From Streptomyces sp. NBC_01241 (lineage in GTDB: Bacteria > Actinomycetota > Actinomycetes > Streptomycetales > Streptomycetaceae): DNA of 64,000 nt. A model generated the notes under the pieces. It had not been told where the DNA came from. It made no database searches and was given only the letters and a program-made list of their open reading frames with translations. Location: NCBI RefSeq assembly GCF_041435435.1, contig NZ_CP108494.1, positions 5,924,501-5,988,500 on the forward strand. The letters are read 5' to 3'. Within the stretch, counting starts at the first letter, position 1. Every line of letters starts with the position of its first letter. The position numbers and the translations under genes were made by a program. Below, piece by piece: positions 42,326-50,111 of the stretch.

Positions 42326-43035
42326 GAGATCGACCTTCTTTCGATCTTGGGGTGAGACCCCGGCCCGGTGCTCTAACACCGTGTCGGGGTCGTTTCGTTG
42401 GGGGCACCGTAAGCAGCCGCGCCAGCGCGCCGCAAGCTGGTCACAATTAGTCGTACTTGCTGGTCGTTACGGGTCGGGGAGGGCGGGGAGGTTTCCCAAA
42501 CCACCTTCTTTTACCCACCGGTTGAAGGACAGCGCTCGAATCCCGGAGCCCGGATCCCGACACCCGGATCCCGAAGCTCAAGCGTCGGGGCCGACCCCTC
42601 CCTCGTACCCACGAATGAGTGAACCAGCCGGTCCCGGAGCTCGAACCCCGACCCTCGAAGCCCGGAGCTCGGGTTCCGGACCGCTGTCGAATTACCCCGC
42701 CCAGTCGTGGCATTTCGCAAGCGCTCACTCAGTGAGCCGCATCGTTGTGCAGCTGAAAACCGGGTGTCACTGGATCTGCGGAGCTGCTGTCCGGGCTCCG
42801 GGCCGACTCCGGGTGACGCCGACGCGTGGCGGGGCATCCTCGTACGGCTGCGCGCCGTGCTCGATGCGACGACCGCGCCGAGCCTCTGTCAAGCGTCTTC
42901 CGGAGGCAAACAAAAACCCCGGTCCGAATTGACGGCCGGGGTATTTCTTCGCCTATATTGAATAGTTCTGTGTGTGCACACTGTGCAATATGCGGAGAAC
43001 TTCAATAAACATACTCTATCGCGCCAGGAGCTGAA
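42326..43035. promoter_or_regulatory. 710-bp region upstream of the HelR-like gene: short repeats, palindromes, hairpin
   Basis: No gene is supported. 42541-42690 contains short imperfect repeats of CCCGGATCCCGA and CCCGGAGCTCG. GCTCACT-C-AGTGAGC is a perfect odd palindrome at 42723-42737. GTGTGCACAC is a perfect palindrome at 42972-42981. The stretch from 42945 to 43020 is AT-rich for this genome and likely holds the promoter. No rifamycin-associated element was recognised. Confidence 0.5.
42916..42942. terminator. terminator-like hairpin in the leader region of the HelR-like gene
   Basis: Arms ACCCCGGTC and GGCCGGGGT (8 of 9 pair), loop CGAATTGAC. It is flanked by an A-tract on one side and TATTTCTTC on the other, so it could act in either direction. 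No gene on either strand ends nearby, so attenuation in a leader is possible. Confidence 0.5.
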
Positions 43036-45261
43036 TTGTCAACCGAGGAAATGCGGCAGGAACAGCAATTCGTCTCCCTCGCCCACAAGCGGCTCGACCA
43101 GCTCCGGGCAGGGGCCGAAGCCGCCATGCACGCCACGATCGCGCAGCTCAGCACGGGTCGACAGGCGCGGGTGGAGCGCGACATCGGCGTCGCCGAGCAC
43201 TCCGCCTCGCTTGCCGCGCTGAATGCCGCCGTCACGGGACTCTGTTTCGGGCGAATTGACAGGCGCGACGGAGTCACCTATCACATCGGGCGCATCGGAA
43301 TCCGGCAGGACGACGCCGAGCGGACCCCGTTGCTGATCGACTGGCGGGCTCCCGTCGCGCGGCCGTTCTATCTCGCGACCGGGTATGAACCGATGGGGCT
43401 GCGCCGCAGGCGGCACATCACCACGCAGGGGCGCACGGTCACCGGGTTGCACGACGAGATCATGGATCTCGCCGACACCACCCGCACCGGATACGAGTCG
43501 CACGACGCCGACGAGGTGCTGCTCGCCGCGCTGAACAGCGCCCGCACGGGCCGGATGGGCGACATCGTCTCGACCATCCAGGCCGAGCAGGACCACATCA
43601 TCCGCGCCCCGCAGCGCGGGGTGCTCGTCGTCGAGGGAGGGCCGGGCACCGGGAAGACAGCGGTAGCGCTGCACCGGGCCGCGTATCTGCTGTACGCGGA
43701 CCGGGAGCAGCTCGCCAAGCGGGCCGTGCTGATCGTCGGGCCCAACCCGGCTTTCCTCGGCTACATCGGCGACGTGCTGCCCTCGCTCGGTGAGACCGGC
43801 GTGCTGCTGTCGACGGTCGGCGAGCTGTTTCCCGGCGTGCACGCCACCGGCACCGACAGCCCCGCGGCCGCCGCCGTCAAGGGCCGGGCGGACATGGCCG
43901 GCGTACTGGCCGAGGCCGTACGGGACCGGCAGCAGGTGCCCGAGAAGGGCGAGCCGATCGTCATCGCGCACGACGACGGGGAGCTGATCCTCGACTGGGA
44001 CATGGCAGTCGAAGCGCGGCACAAGGCCCGCGAGACCGGGCTGCCGCACAATCTCGCCCTGCCCACCTTCGCCTTCCGGATCATCGACGATCTCACCACG
44101 CAGGTCGCCGACCGCATCGGCGCCGACCCCTACGGCGGCCCGAACTTCCTCGGCCCCGACGACATCGCCCAGCTCGGCAAGGGCATCGCCGCCAGCGCGG
44201 AGGTGCACGCCGCCATCACCTCCCTGTGGCCCCCGCTCACCCCGCAGGAGTTTCTCGCCGGCTATCTGGAGGAGCCCACGCATCTGGCCGAGGACGACGC
44301 CGAGCTGCTGCGGCGCGCGAAGAAGGCCGCCTGGTCACCCGCCGACGTGCCCCTCCTCGACGAGGCCGCCGAACTGCTAGGTGCGGACGACTCCGCCGCC
44401 CGGGCCGCCGCCGAGGCCGAGCGGGCCCGCCAGATCGCCTACGCGCAGGGCGTCCTCGACGTCTCGTACGCCTCCCGTACCTACGAGTTCGAGGACAAGG
44501 AGGACATCGACGAGGACGCCTCCGAGGTCCTCGCGGCGCACGACATCATCGACGCCGAACGGTTCGCCGAGCGTCAGGAGGAGGCCGACCACCGCAGCGC
44601 CGCCGAGCGCGCTGCCGCCGACCGGACCTGGACGTTCGGGCACATCATCGTCGACGAGGCGCAGGAACTGTCGGCGATGGCCTGGCGGCTGCTGATGCGC
44701 CGCAGCCCGACCCGCTCGATGACCCTGGTCGGCGACCCGGCCCAGACCGGCGACCTGGCAGGCTGCGACTCCTGGCAGGAGATCCTCGCGCCGTACGTCC
44801 AAGGCCGCTGGCGGCTGGCCCGGCTCGGGGTCAACTACCGTACGCCCGCCGAGATCATGGAGTACGCGGCCGAGCGGCGCCGGGCCACCGATCCCGCCTT
44901 CGAACCCCCGCGCTCCATCCGCTCCACCGGTGCACGGCCCTGGGAACGCACCCTGCCGCTCGCCGACGTGGCCGGGCTCGCCGAGGCCCAGACCCCGGCG
45001 GAGGGCAGGCTCGCCGTCATCGCCCCGCGCGAGCTCCACGCGGAACTCACCGGACTCGACGACGGGCCGCTGGATCTGCACCGGCCCGTCGTCCTGCTCG
45101 ACCCGCGCCAGGCCAAGGGCCTGGAGTTCGACACGGTTCTCGTCGTCGCGCCCGCGCTGATGACACCCAACGATCTCTATGTGGCGCTGACCCGGGCCAC
45201 CCAGCGGCTCGGGATCATCACACCGGCTTCAGCCACACCGTCGCCGGCGGCGGCAGAGTGA
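43036..45261 (+). CDS. helR: HelD/HelR-like RNA polymerase-associated ATPase
   Basis: 741 aa from TTG 43036, preceded by AGGAG. It is a UvrD-like helicase-fold ATPase with a long N-terminal coiled-coil arm (MRQEQQFVSLAHKRLDQLRA). Walker A is VVEGGPGTGKTAVALHRAAY, Walker B is HIIVDEAQELSAMAWRLL, and a C-terminal motif set includes LLDPRQAKGLEFDTVLVVAP and YVALTRATQRL. Proteins of this class bind RNA polymerase and release stalled or rifamycin-bound enzyme; Streptomyces HelR gives rifamycin resistance. The HelR rather than HelD label is by resemblance. Its last 44 bp overlap the stop end of the glgB fragment on the other strand. Confidence 0.82.
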   Translation: MSTEEMRQEQQFVSLAHKRLDQLRAGAEAAMHATIAQLSTGRQARVERDIGVAEHSASLAALNAAVTGLCFGRIDRRDGVTYHIGRIGIRQDDAERTPLLIDWRAPVARPFYLATGYEPMGLRRRRHITTQGRTVTGLHDEIMDLADTTRTGYESHDADEVLLAALNSARTGRMGDIVSTIQAEQDHIIRAPQRGVLVVEGGPGTGKTAVALHRAAYLLYADREQLAKRAVLIVGPNPAFLGYIGDVLPSLGETGVLLSTVGELFPGVHATGTDSPAAAAVKGRADMAGVLAEAVRDRQQVPEKGEPIVIAHDDGELILDWDMAVEARHKARETGLPHNLALPTFAFRIIDDLTTQVADRIGADPYGGPNFLGPDDIAQLGKGIAASAEVHAAITSLWPPLTPQEFLAGYLEEPTHLAEDDAELLRRAKKAAWSPADVPLLDEAAELLGADDSAARAAAEAERARQIAYAQGVLDVSYASRTYEFEDKEDIDEDASEVLAAHDIIDAERFAERQEEADHRSAAERAAADRTWTFGHIIVDEAQELSAMAWRLLMRRSPTRSMTLVGDPAQTGDLAGCDSWQEILAPYVQGRWRLARLGVNYRTPAEIMEYAAERRRATDPAFEPPRSIRSTGARPWERTLPLADVAGLAEAQTPAEGRLAVIAPRELHAELTGLDDGPLDLHRPVVLLDPRQAKGLEFDTVLVVAPALMTPNDLYVALTRATQRLGIITPASATPSPAAAE

Positions 45262-46012
45262 GCTGGAGGCTCGTGCGGTGACCGTGGGCGGCGACGGACT
45301 GCGGCTTCAGCGGGTCCGGGTTGAGGACGTCACCGCCGCCGTACCGTGCCGCGTCCGTGTTGAGCACCTCCGCCCAGGCGGGCACGGGCGGCGGCACGCC
45401 CAGCCGGTACGCGTGGCGGACCACCGGCGAGAAGTTCGACACCGCGAGCAGCGGCGAGCCGTGCGCGTCGTAGCGCAGGAAGGCGAAGGCGTTGTCCTCG
45501 GCCGCGCCGCCGTCGACCCAGTCGAAGCCCTCGGGGACGGTGTCCCGTTGCCACAGCGCCGGTGTCGCCGCGTACACCGCGTTCAGCTCACGCACCAGGT
45601 CCCGTACGCCCCGGTGGTCGCTCTGAGCCTCGTACGAGGGGTCGAGCAGCCACCAGTCCGGACCGTGCCCCTCCGACCACTCCGCTCCCTGCGCGAACTC
45701 CTGCCCCATGAAGAGGAGTTGCTTGCCCGGGTGGGCCCACATGAAGCCGAGGTACGCCCGGTGGTTGGCGCGCCGCTGCCACCAGTCGCCGGGCATCTTG
45801 CTGACCAGTGCCTGCTTTCCGTGCACCACCTCGTCGTGCGAGATCGGCAGGACGAAGTTCTCGCTGTACGGGTACACCATCGAGAAGGTCATCTCGTTGT
45901 GGTGGTACTTGCGGTGCACCGGCTCCTTCGACATGTACTGGAGGGAGTCGTGCATCCAGCCCATGTTCCACTTCAGCCCGAAGCCGAGCCCACCGAAACC
46001 GTCTGGGCCGGG
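45218..46012 (-). pseudogene. 3' fragment of glgB (1,4-alpha-glucan branching enzyme)
   Basis: About 265 codons, from GFGGLGFGLKWNMGWMHDSL to the stop after ATVWLKPV, correspond to the C-terminal third of the complete GlgB encoded at 54724-57204. The part around 45715-46010 is nearly identical in DNA to 55235-55520 (I count four differences in about 285 bp), while the last 200 bp are clearly more divergent. At about 46012 the similarity stops and unrelated sequence follows; no start codon or upstream part exists. The HDEV segment remains, but the catalytic Asp and Glu are missing, so it cannot be an active enzyme. Confidence 0.88.
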
Positions 46013-46169
46013 GCGCAATCCGTCCCACCACACGTACCGTGAGCTGATCACGAGACCTTGGTGAACGTGGATGGACTCGTGACGCGGCCTGGATGCTTTC
46101 CTTTTGGTGGGTATCTGAGAAATAAGTGGGCTCTTGGCGGGTGCGTGCGCCGTGATGACCATGGTGTGC

Positions 46170-47060
46170 ATGCCTACGCATACGAACACCTCGTCCACAC
46201 CCGTCACTGTGGCCGTCATCGGCCTCGGCGCCATGGGCCGGGCCCTCGCCGGCGCCTTCCTCGAAGCCGGCCACCGCACGACCATTTGGAACCGCTCGCC
46301 GGGCAAGGGCGAGGAGCTCGTCGCCCGGGGAGCCGTACGGGCCGGATCGGCCGAAGAAGCCGTACGCGCAAGTGAGTTGGTGATCGTCTGCGTCGTCGAC
46401 CACGAGGCCTCGCGGCAGATCCTGGCGCCGCTGACGGACGCGTTCGCCGGGCGTGTGCTGGTTGACCTCACCTCGGACACCCCGGACAGTGTCCGTGCCT
46501 CCGCGGCCTGGGCGGATGCCCATGACGTCGAATATCTGGCAGGCGCCGTCATGGTGCCCATCGAGGTGATCGGCGGGCCGGAGGCGCTGATCTTCTACGC
46601 CGGGTCGCCGTCCGCGTACGACAGGTACGGGGCCGTACTCACGGCGCTCGGCGCCCACGCTCCGTTCCTGGGCCCGGATCACGGACTTGCCGCCGCATAC
46701 GACATGGCGATGCTGGACTTCTTCTACGGGAGCATGGCGGGGCTGGTCCACGCCTTCGCCCTGGCCGGGGCCGAGAACGTTCCCGCGGCTGCCATCGCCC
46801 CGTATCTGCGGACCATCGTGAACATCCTGCCGCCGATCGTGGCCGGGACGGCGGCCGACATCGACGCGAAGGAGTACAACGGCGCGGGTGCCAACCTCGC
46901 CATGATGACCGCCGGTGTCGATCACGTGCTGCACGCGGCCCGCAGCAGGGGCCTGGACACGGCGCAACTGGAAGCGATCAAGGCCGTCGCCGACCGTGCC
47001 ATCGCGAAGGGGCACGATGCCGACTCCTGGGCGAGCACCGTCGAGGCGATCGGCGGCTGA
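46170..47060 (+). CDS. imine-reductase-like NAD(P)-dependent oxidoreductase
   Basis: 296 aa from ATG 46170 (MPTHTNTSSTPVTVAVIGLG); ATGs at 46134, 46155 and 46161 are alternatives. N-terminal Rossmann fold: VIGLGAMGRALAGAFLEAGH with the NADP-type WNRSPGK after strand 2. The C-terminal helical domain AAYDMAMLDFFYGSMAGLVH, with Asp at the catalytic position, is typical of imine reductases and the wider 3-hydroxyisobutyrate dehydrogenase superfamily. Substrate unknown. The gene sits between the glgB fragment and kdpD, so it is part of the inserted block. Confidence 0.8.
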   Translation: MPTHTNTSSTPVTVAVIGLGAMGRALAGAFLEAGHRTTIWNRSPGKGEELVARGAVRAGSAEEAVRASELVIVCVVDHEASRQILAPLTDAFAGRVLVDLTSDTPDSVRASAAWADAHDVEYLAGAVMVPIEVIGGPEALIFYAGSPSAYDRYGAVLTALGAHAPFLGPDHGLAAAYDMAMLDFFYGSMAGLVHAFALAGAENVPAAAIAPYLRTIVNILPPIVAGTAADIDAKEYNGAGANLAMMTAGVDHVLHAARSRGLDTAQLEAIKAVADRAIAKGHDADSWASTVEAIGG

Positions 47061-47231
47061 GCGGGCGGGCACGGCAAGGGCCCGCGACCGGACCTTGAGT
47101 GCTGCGGCCTCTCGATGGACCTTGAGTGTGCCTCGCGGACCCGGCGGCCGCGCCGTCGAGTGGAGCGGCGCGGAAGGGCGCACCATGGTAGGGCGCGAGT
47201 ACGACATGGAGTACCTGCCAGGAGTTCGCCG

Positions 47232-49757
47232 GTGGCACGTGGACAGTTGCGGATCTACCTCGGGGCGGCCCCCGGGGTCGGGAAGACGTACGCCATGCTC
47301 GCGGAGGGGCAGCGGCTGCGTTCACTGGGCGCGGATGTCGTCGTGGGCTTCGTCGAACCGCACGGGCGTCGGCCGACCGCGGCCATGGCCGACGGTCTGG
47401 AGACGGTTCCCCGGCGTACCTCGGCCCATCGTGGTGCGGCGTTCTCCGAGATGGATCTGGACGCGGTGCTGGCCCGCCGCCCTCAGGTCGCGCTGGTGGA
47501 CGAGCTGGCCCACTCCAATGTTCCCGGGGCCCGCAATGCCAAGCGGTGGCAGGACGTCGAGGAGCTCCTCGACATCGGCATCGACGTTGTCACCACGCTC
47601 AACGTCCAGCACCTGGAATCCCTTAATGACGTGGTCCGGCAGATCACCGGGGTCAGGCAGCGCGAGACGCTGCCCGACGAGGTGGCGCGTCGCGCCGATC
47701 AGATCGAGCTGGTCGATCTGCCGCCCGAGGTGCTGCGCCGCCGTATGGTGCACGGCGACGTCTACCCACCGGACCGCATCGAATCCGCCCTCACGCACTA
47801 CTTCCGGGTAGGCAACCTGACCGCACTGCGGGAACTTGCCCTGCTGTGGCTCGCCGACCGGGTCGAGGAGGGGCTGCAGCGCTACCGGGCCGAACACGGC
47901 ATCTCCGTTCCTTGGGAGACCCGGGAACGGATTCTCGTGGCCCTGAGCGGTGGCCCGGAGGGCGAGACGCTCATCCGCCGCGCCGCGCGGATCAGCGCTC
48001 GTACGCCCGGCACCGAACTGCTGGCCCTCCACGTGGTCCCGGAGGACGGGCTCACCGGCGTCGACCCGGCTGTACTGAACGCGCAGCGCACCCTTCTGGA
48101 GTCGCTCGGCGGCAGCTACCACCAGGCCAGGGGCGAGGGGGTTGCCGATGCCTTGCTCCAGTTCGCCGAGGCGGAGAGCGTCACTCAGATCGTGCTGGGT
48201 GCGAGCCGGCGCGGCCGTCTCGCCTCCTTTCTGAGAGCAGGTGTGGGAGAGCGGACGGTCAAGCGGTCCGGCCCCATCGACGTGCACATCGTCACCCATG
48301 AGGAGGCAGCAGGGACCGCTGTGCCGGTGTTTCCGCGTCCGAGTCGTGGCACGGGCCCACGGCGGTACTGGACCGCGCTGGCCGGCGCCGTGGTGCTGCT
48401 GCCCGTACTGACGCTGCTGCTGACCGCGCTCCGCGACCACCTCGGCCTCGCCGGCGACCTGGTGATCTATCTGCTTGCCGTGGTCGGGGTCGCCCTGGTC
48501 GGCGGTCTCTACCCCGCACTGTTCGCCGCGGTTGCCGCGGCGCTGCTCGCCGATTACTACTTCACGGCACCGATGCACTCGCTGGCCATCGAGCGCGCCG
48601 ACGAGATCGCCGCGCTCGTGGTCTTCATCGCCACGGCCGCTCTCGTCGGCACGGCAGCCGGATCAGCCGCACAACGTACGCATCAGGCCGTACGTGCGAC
48701 AGCGGAGGCGAAGGCGTTGAGCCGCCTGGCCACCGCCATGATGCGCGGCCAGGAGCTGCCGGCACTGGTGGAGCAGATCCGGGAGAACTTCGGCCTCAGA
48801 GCGATCAGCCTGCTCGAACGGGATCCCGAGGCATCCCCCGTGCCCCGCTGGTACGTGGTCGCCAGCGCAGGGGAACGGCCGCCGGAAAAGCCCTACGAGG
48901 CGGATGTGGAATGCCCGGTCGACGACAACCTCACGCTGGCCGCCCGCGGCAAAGGACTGAGTACGGAGGACCAACGCGTCCTCGCAGCGTGCGCCGCCGA
49001 ACTGGGACTGGTCCACGACCGGGGACGTATCGTCGGGAGCGGCGGTGCCACGGACGCTCTCGCAGCCGCCGAACGGACCCGGGCATCACTGCTCCTGGCA
49101 GCAGGCCGCGATCTGCGCGCGCCCTTGCACACCGCCGAGGAGGCGCTCCAGCGCTTGCGGCGTCGGCGTGCCGGCGAGCCGGTTCCCGAGGAGACGCGGC
49201 TTTTGGACGCGGCCCGGGCGGCCGTGCACCGGGCGGCGCAGCTGGTCACCGATCTCGACGATCTGAGCCGTCTGCATGCCGGGGCCCTTGACCTCTACCT
49301 CCGCCCGGTCGACCTCAACGAGGCACTGGGCGCCGCCTTGGACGACCTCGGGCCCGGTGGCCACTCGATCGTTCTGCGCCTGCCGGAACAGCTTCCTGAC
49401 GTGATCGCCGACGCCGCGCTCCTCACCCGTGCCCTGACCGCACTCGGGGCCGACGCACTGCGGCACAGCCCACCGGACCGGCCCCCCGTCTTCACCGCCG
49501 AGGCCCGGGGCGACCGGCTGGTGATCCAGGTGAAGGACGGGACGCACGGCCCGGGCCCGGAGCCGGGCAAAGCAGTCGCCCGGGCATCGAGTACCCGCGG
49601 TGACAGTCTGGCTCTGCGGCTGTCGCGCGACCTCACCGAAGCCATGAACGGTGCCCTGGAGACGACCGTCGAGGACGGCGGCGCCGCCTTCTCGGTGGCG
49701 CTCACTCTTCCGAGCGCCGCGCCCGGTGGCGGCGTGACGTTCGGCCATGCCGGGTGA
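47232..49757 (+). CDS. kdpD: KdpD-like sensor protein with degenerate kinase core
   Basis: 841 aa from GTG 47232 (VARGQLRIYLGAAPGVGKTY), with AGGAG eight bases upstream. The N-terminal KdpD domain with Walker A (GAAPGVGKTYAM) and VDELAHSNVPG is followed by a universal-stress-type domain (about 225-350) and four membrane helices (about 375-485: YWTALAGAVVLLPVLTLLLT onward). A GAF-like region and a remnant HisKA/HATPase come next. The H-box reads LLLAAGRDLRAPL: the histidine is replaced by Arg626. The N-box (TALGADALRHSPPD) lacks Asn and the G-boxes lack their glycine pattern (VKDGTHGPGPE, GDSLALRLSRDL). It therefore is unlikely to phosphorylate a KdpE, and none is encoded here. Confidence 0.88.
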   Translation: MARGQLRIYLGAAPGVGKTYAMLAEGQRLRSLGADVVVGFVEPHGRRPTAAMADGLETVPRRTSAHRGAAFSEMDLDAVLARRPQVALVDELAHSNVPGARNAKRWQDVEELLDIGIDVVTTLNVQHLESLNDVVRQITGVRQRETLPDEVARRADQIELVDLPPEVLRRRMVHGDVYPPDRIESALTHYFRVGNLTALRELALLWLADRVEEGLQRYRAEHGISVPWETRERILVALSGGPEGETLIRRAARISARTPGTELLALHVVPEDGLTGVDPAVLNAQRTLLESLGGSYHQARGEGVADALLQFAEAESVTQIVLGASRRGRLASFLRAGVGERTVKRSGPIDVHIVTHEEAAGTAVPVFPRPSRGTGPRRYWTALAGAVVLLPVLTLLLTALRDHLGLAGDLVIYLLAVVGVALVGGLYPALFAAVAAALLADYYFTAPMHSLAIERADEIAALVVFIATAALVGTAAGSAAQRTHQAVRATAEAKALSRLATAMMRGQELPALVEQIRENFGLRAISLLERDPEASPVPRWYVVASAGERPPEKPYEADVECPVDDNLTLAARGKGLSTEDQRVLAACAAELGLVHDRGRIVGSGGATDALAAAERTRASLLLAAGRDLRAPLHTAEEALQRLRRRRAGEPVPEETRLLDAARAAVHRAAQLVTDLDDLSRLHAGALDLYLRPVDLNEALGAALDDLGPGGHSIVLRLPEQLPDVIADAALLTRALTALGADALRHSPPDRPPVFTAEARGDRLVIQVKDGTHGPGPEPGKAVARASSTRGDSLALRLSRDLTEAMNGALETTVEDGGAAFSVALTLPSAAPGGGVTFGHAG

Positions 49758-49928
49758 ATCCCCACGCTCCACGCTCCACGTTCACCTGATCGGCCCGCGG
49801 AGCATCGGGCCACTCCCGCAGCGAACTGATATAGCGTCAAAAATATCCTTCGCGCCATATTTTTTTGCGCCATATTCCGACCGGGGTGAGCAGTCCCGCC
49901 TCTGATGCCTCTGTGAGGTGCTTCGCGT
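49758..49928 (+). promoter_or_regulatory. kdp upstream region with AT-rich direct repeat
   Basis: GCGCCATATT occurs at 49852-49861 and 49867-49876, 15 bp apart and separated by a T-run. The region 49830-49880 is by far the most AT-rich part of the locus (AAAAATATCC, CATATTTTTTT). It is likely the promoter/operator of the kdpF-kdpA-kdpB-kdpC set. Confidence 0.55.
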
Positions 49929-50012
49929 ATGCCGGACGTAGCGTTCATCGGCCTCACGGTCGTGGTGTTCGCACTCATTGGTCTGGTCGCAAAGGGGGTC
50001 GGACGTCTGTGA
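49929..50012 (+). CDS. 27-residue single-helix membrane microprotein upstream of kdpF
   Basis: ATG 49929 encodes 27 residues starting MPDVAFIGLTVVVFALIGLV and ending AKGVGRL. One hydrophobic helix with a basic C-terminal end fits a single membrane span. Its TGA overlaps the GTG of kdpF by four bases, so the two are coupled. Small proteins of similar look precede kdpF in other bacteria as I remember; none has a name I can give. It is probably an accessory part of the Kdp complex or a leader peptide. Confidence 0.65.
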   Translation: MPDVAFIGLTVVVFALIGLVAKGVGRL

Positions 50013-50098
50013 GCGCGGAAAACATCGTGGGCTTGATCGTTGCCGTATGCCTCGTGATCTACCTGGTCGCCTGCCTGATTTTCCCTGAGAAATTCTAG
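50009..50098 (+). CDS. kdpF: potassium-transporting ATPase subunit KdpF
   Basis: 29 residues from GTG 50009: MSAENIVGLIVAVCLVIYLV, ending ACLIFPEKF. The length, single hydrophobic helix and closing FPEKF are the KdpF signature. It stabilises the KdpABC complex in the membrane. It is followed 13 bp later by kdpA. Confidence 0.92.
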   Translation: MSAENIVGLIVAVCLVIYLVACLIFPEKF

Positions 50099-50111
50099 GC
50101 GGAGATGCCTG

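Noticed and set aside
42447..42932. Overlapping small open frames in the region before the HelR-like gene
   Set aside because: Frames on both strands arise from short Pro/Gly/Ser-coding repeats; no ribosome site or conserved look.
42900..43035. Rifamycin-associated element expected upstream of a HelR gene
   Set aside because: I looked for an inverted repeat of that kind and could not recognise one; the palindromes seen are different.
46013..46561. Upstream open frame joined to the glgB fragment on the minus strand
   Set aside because: It is antisense to the imine-reductase-like gene and shows no branching-enzyme sequence; the fragment has no natural start.
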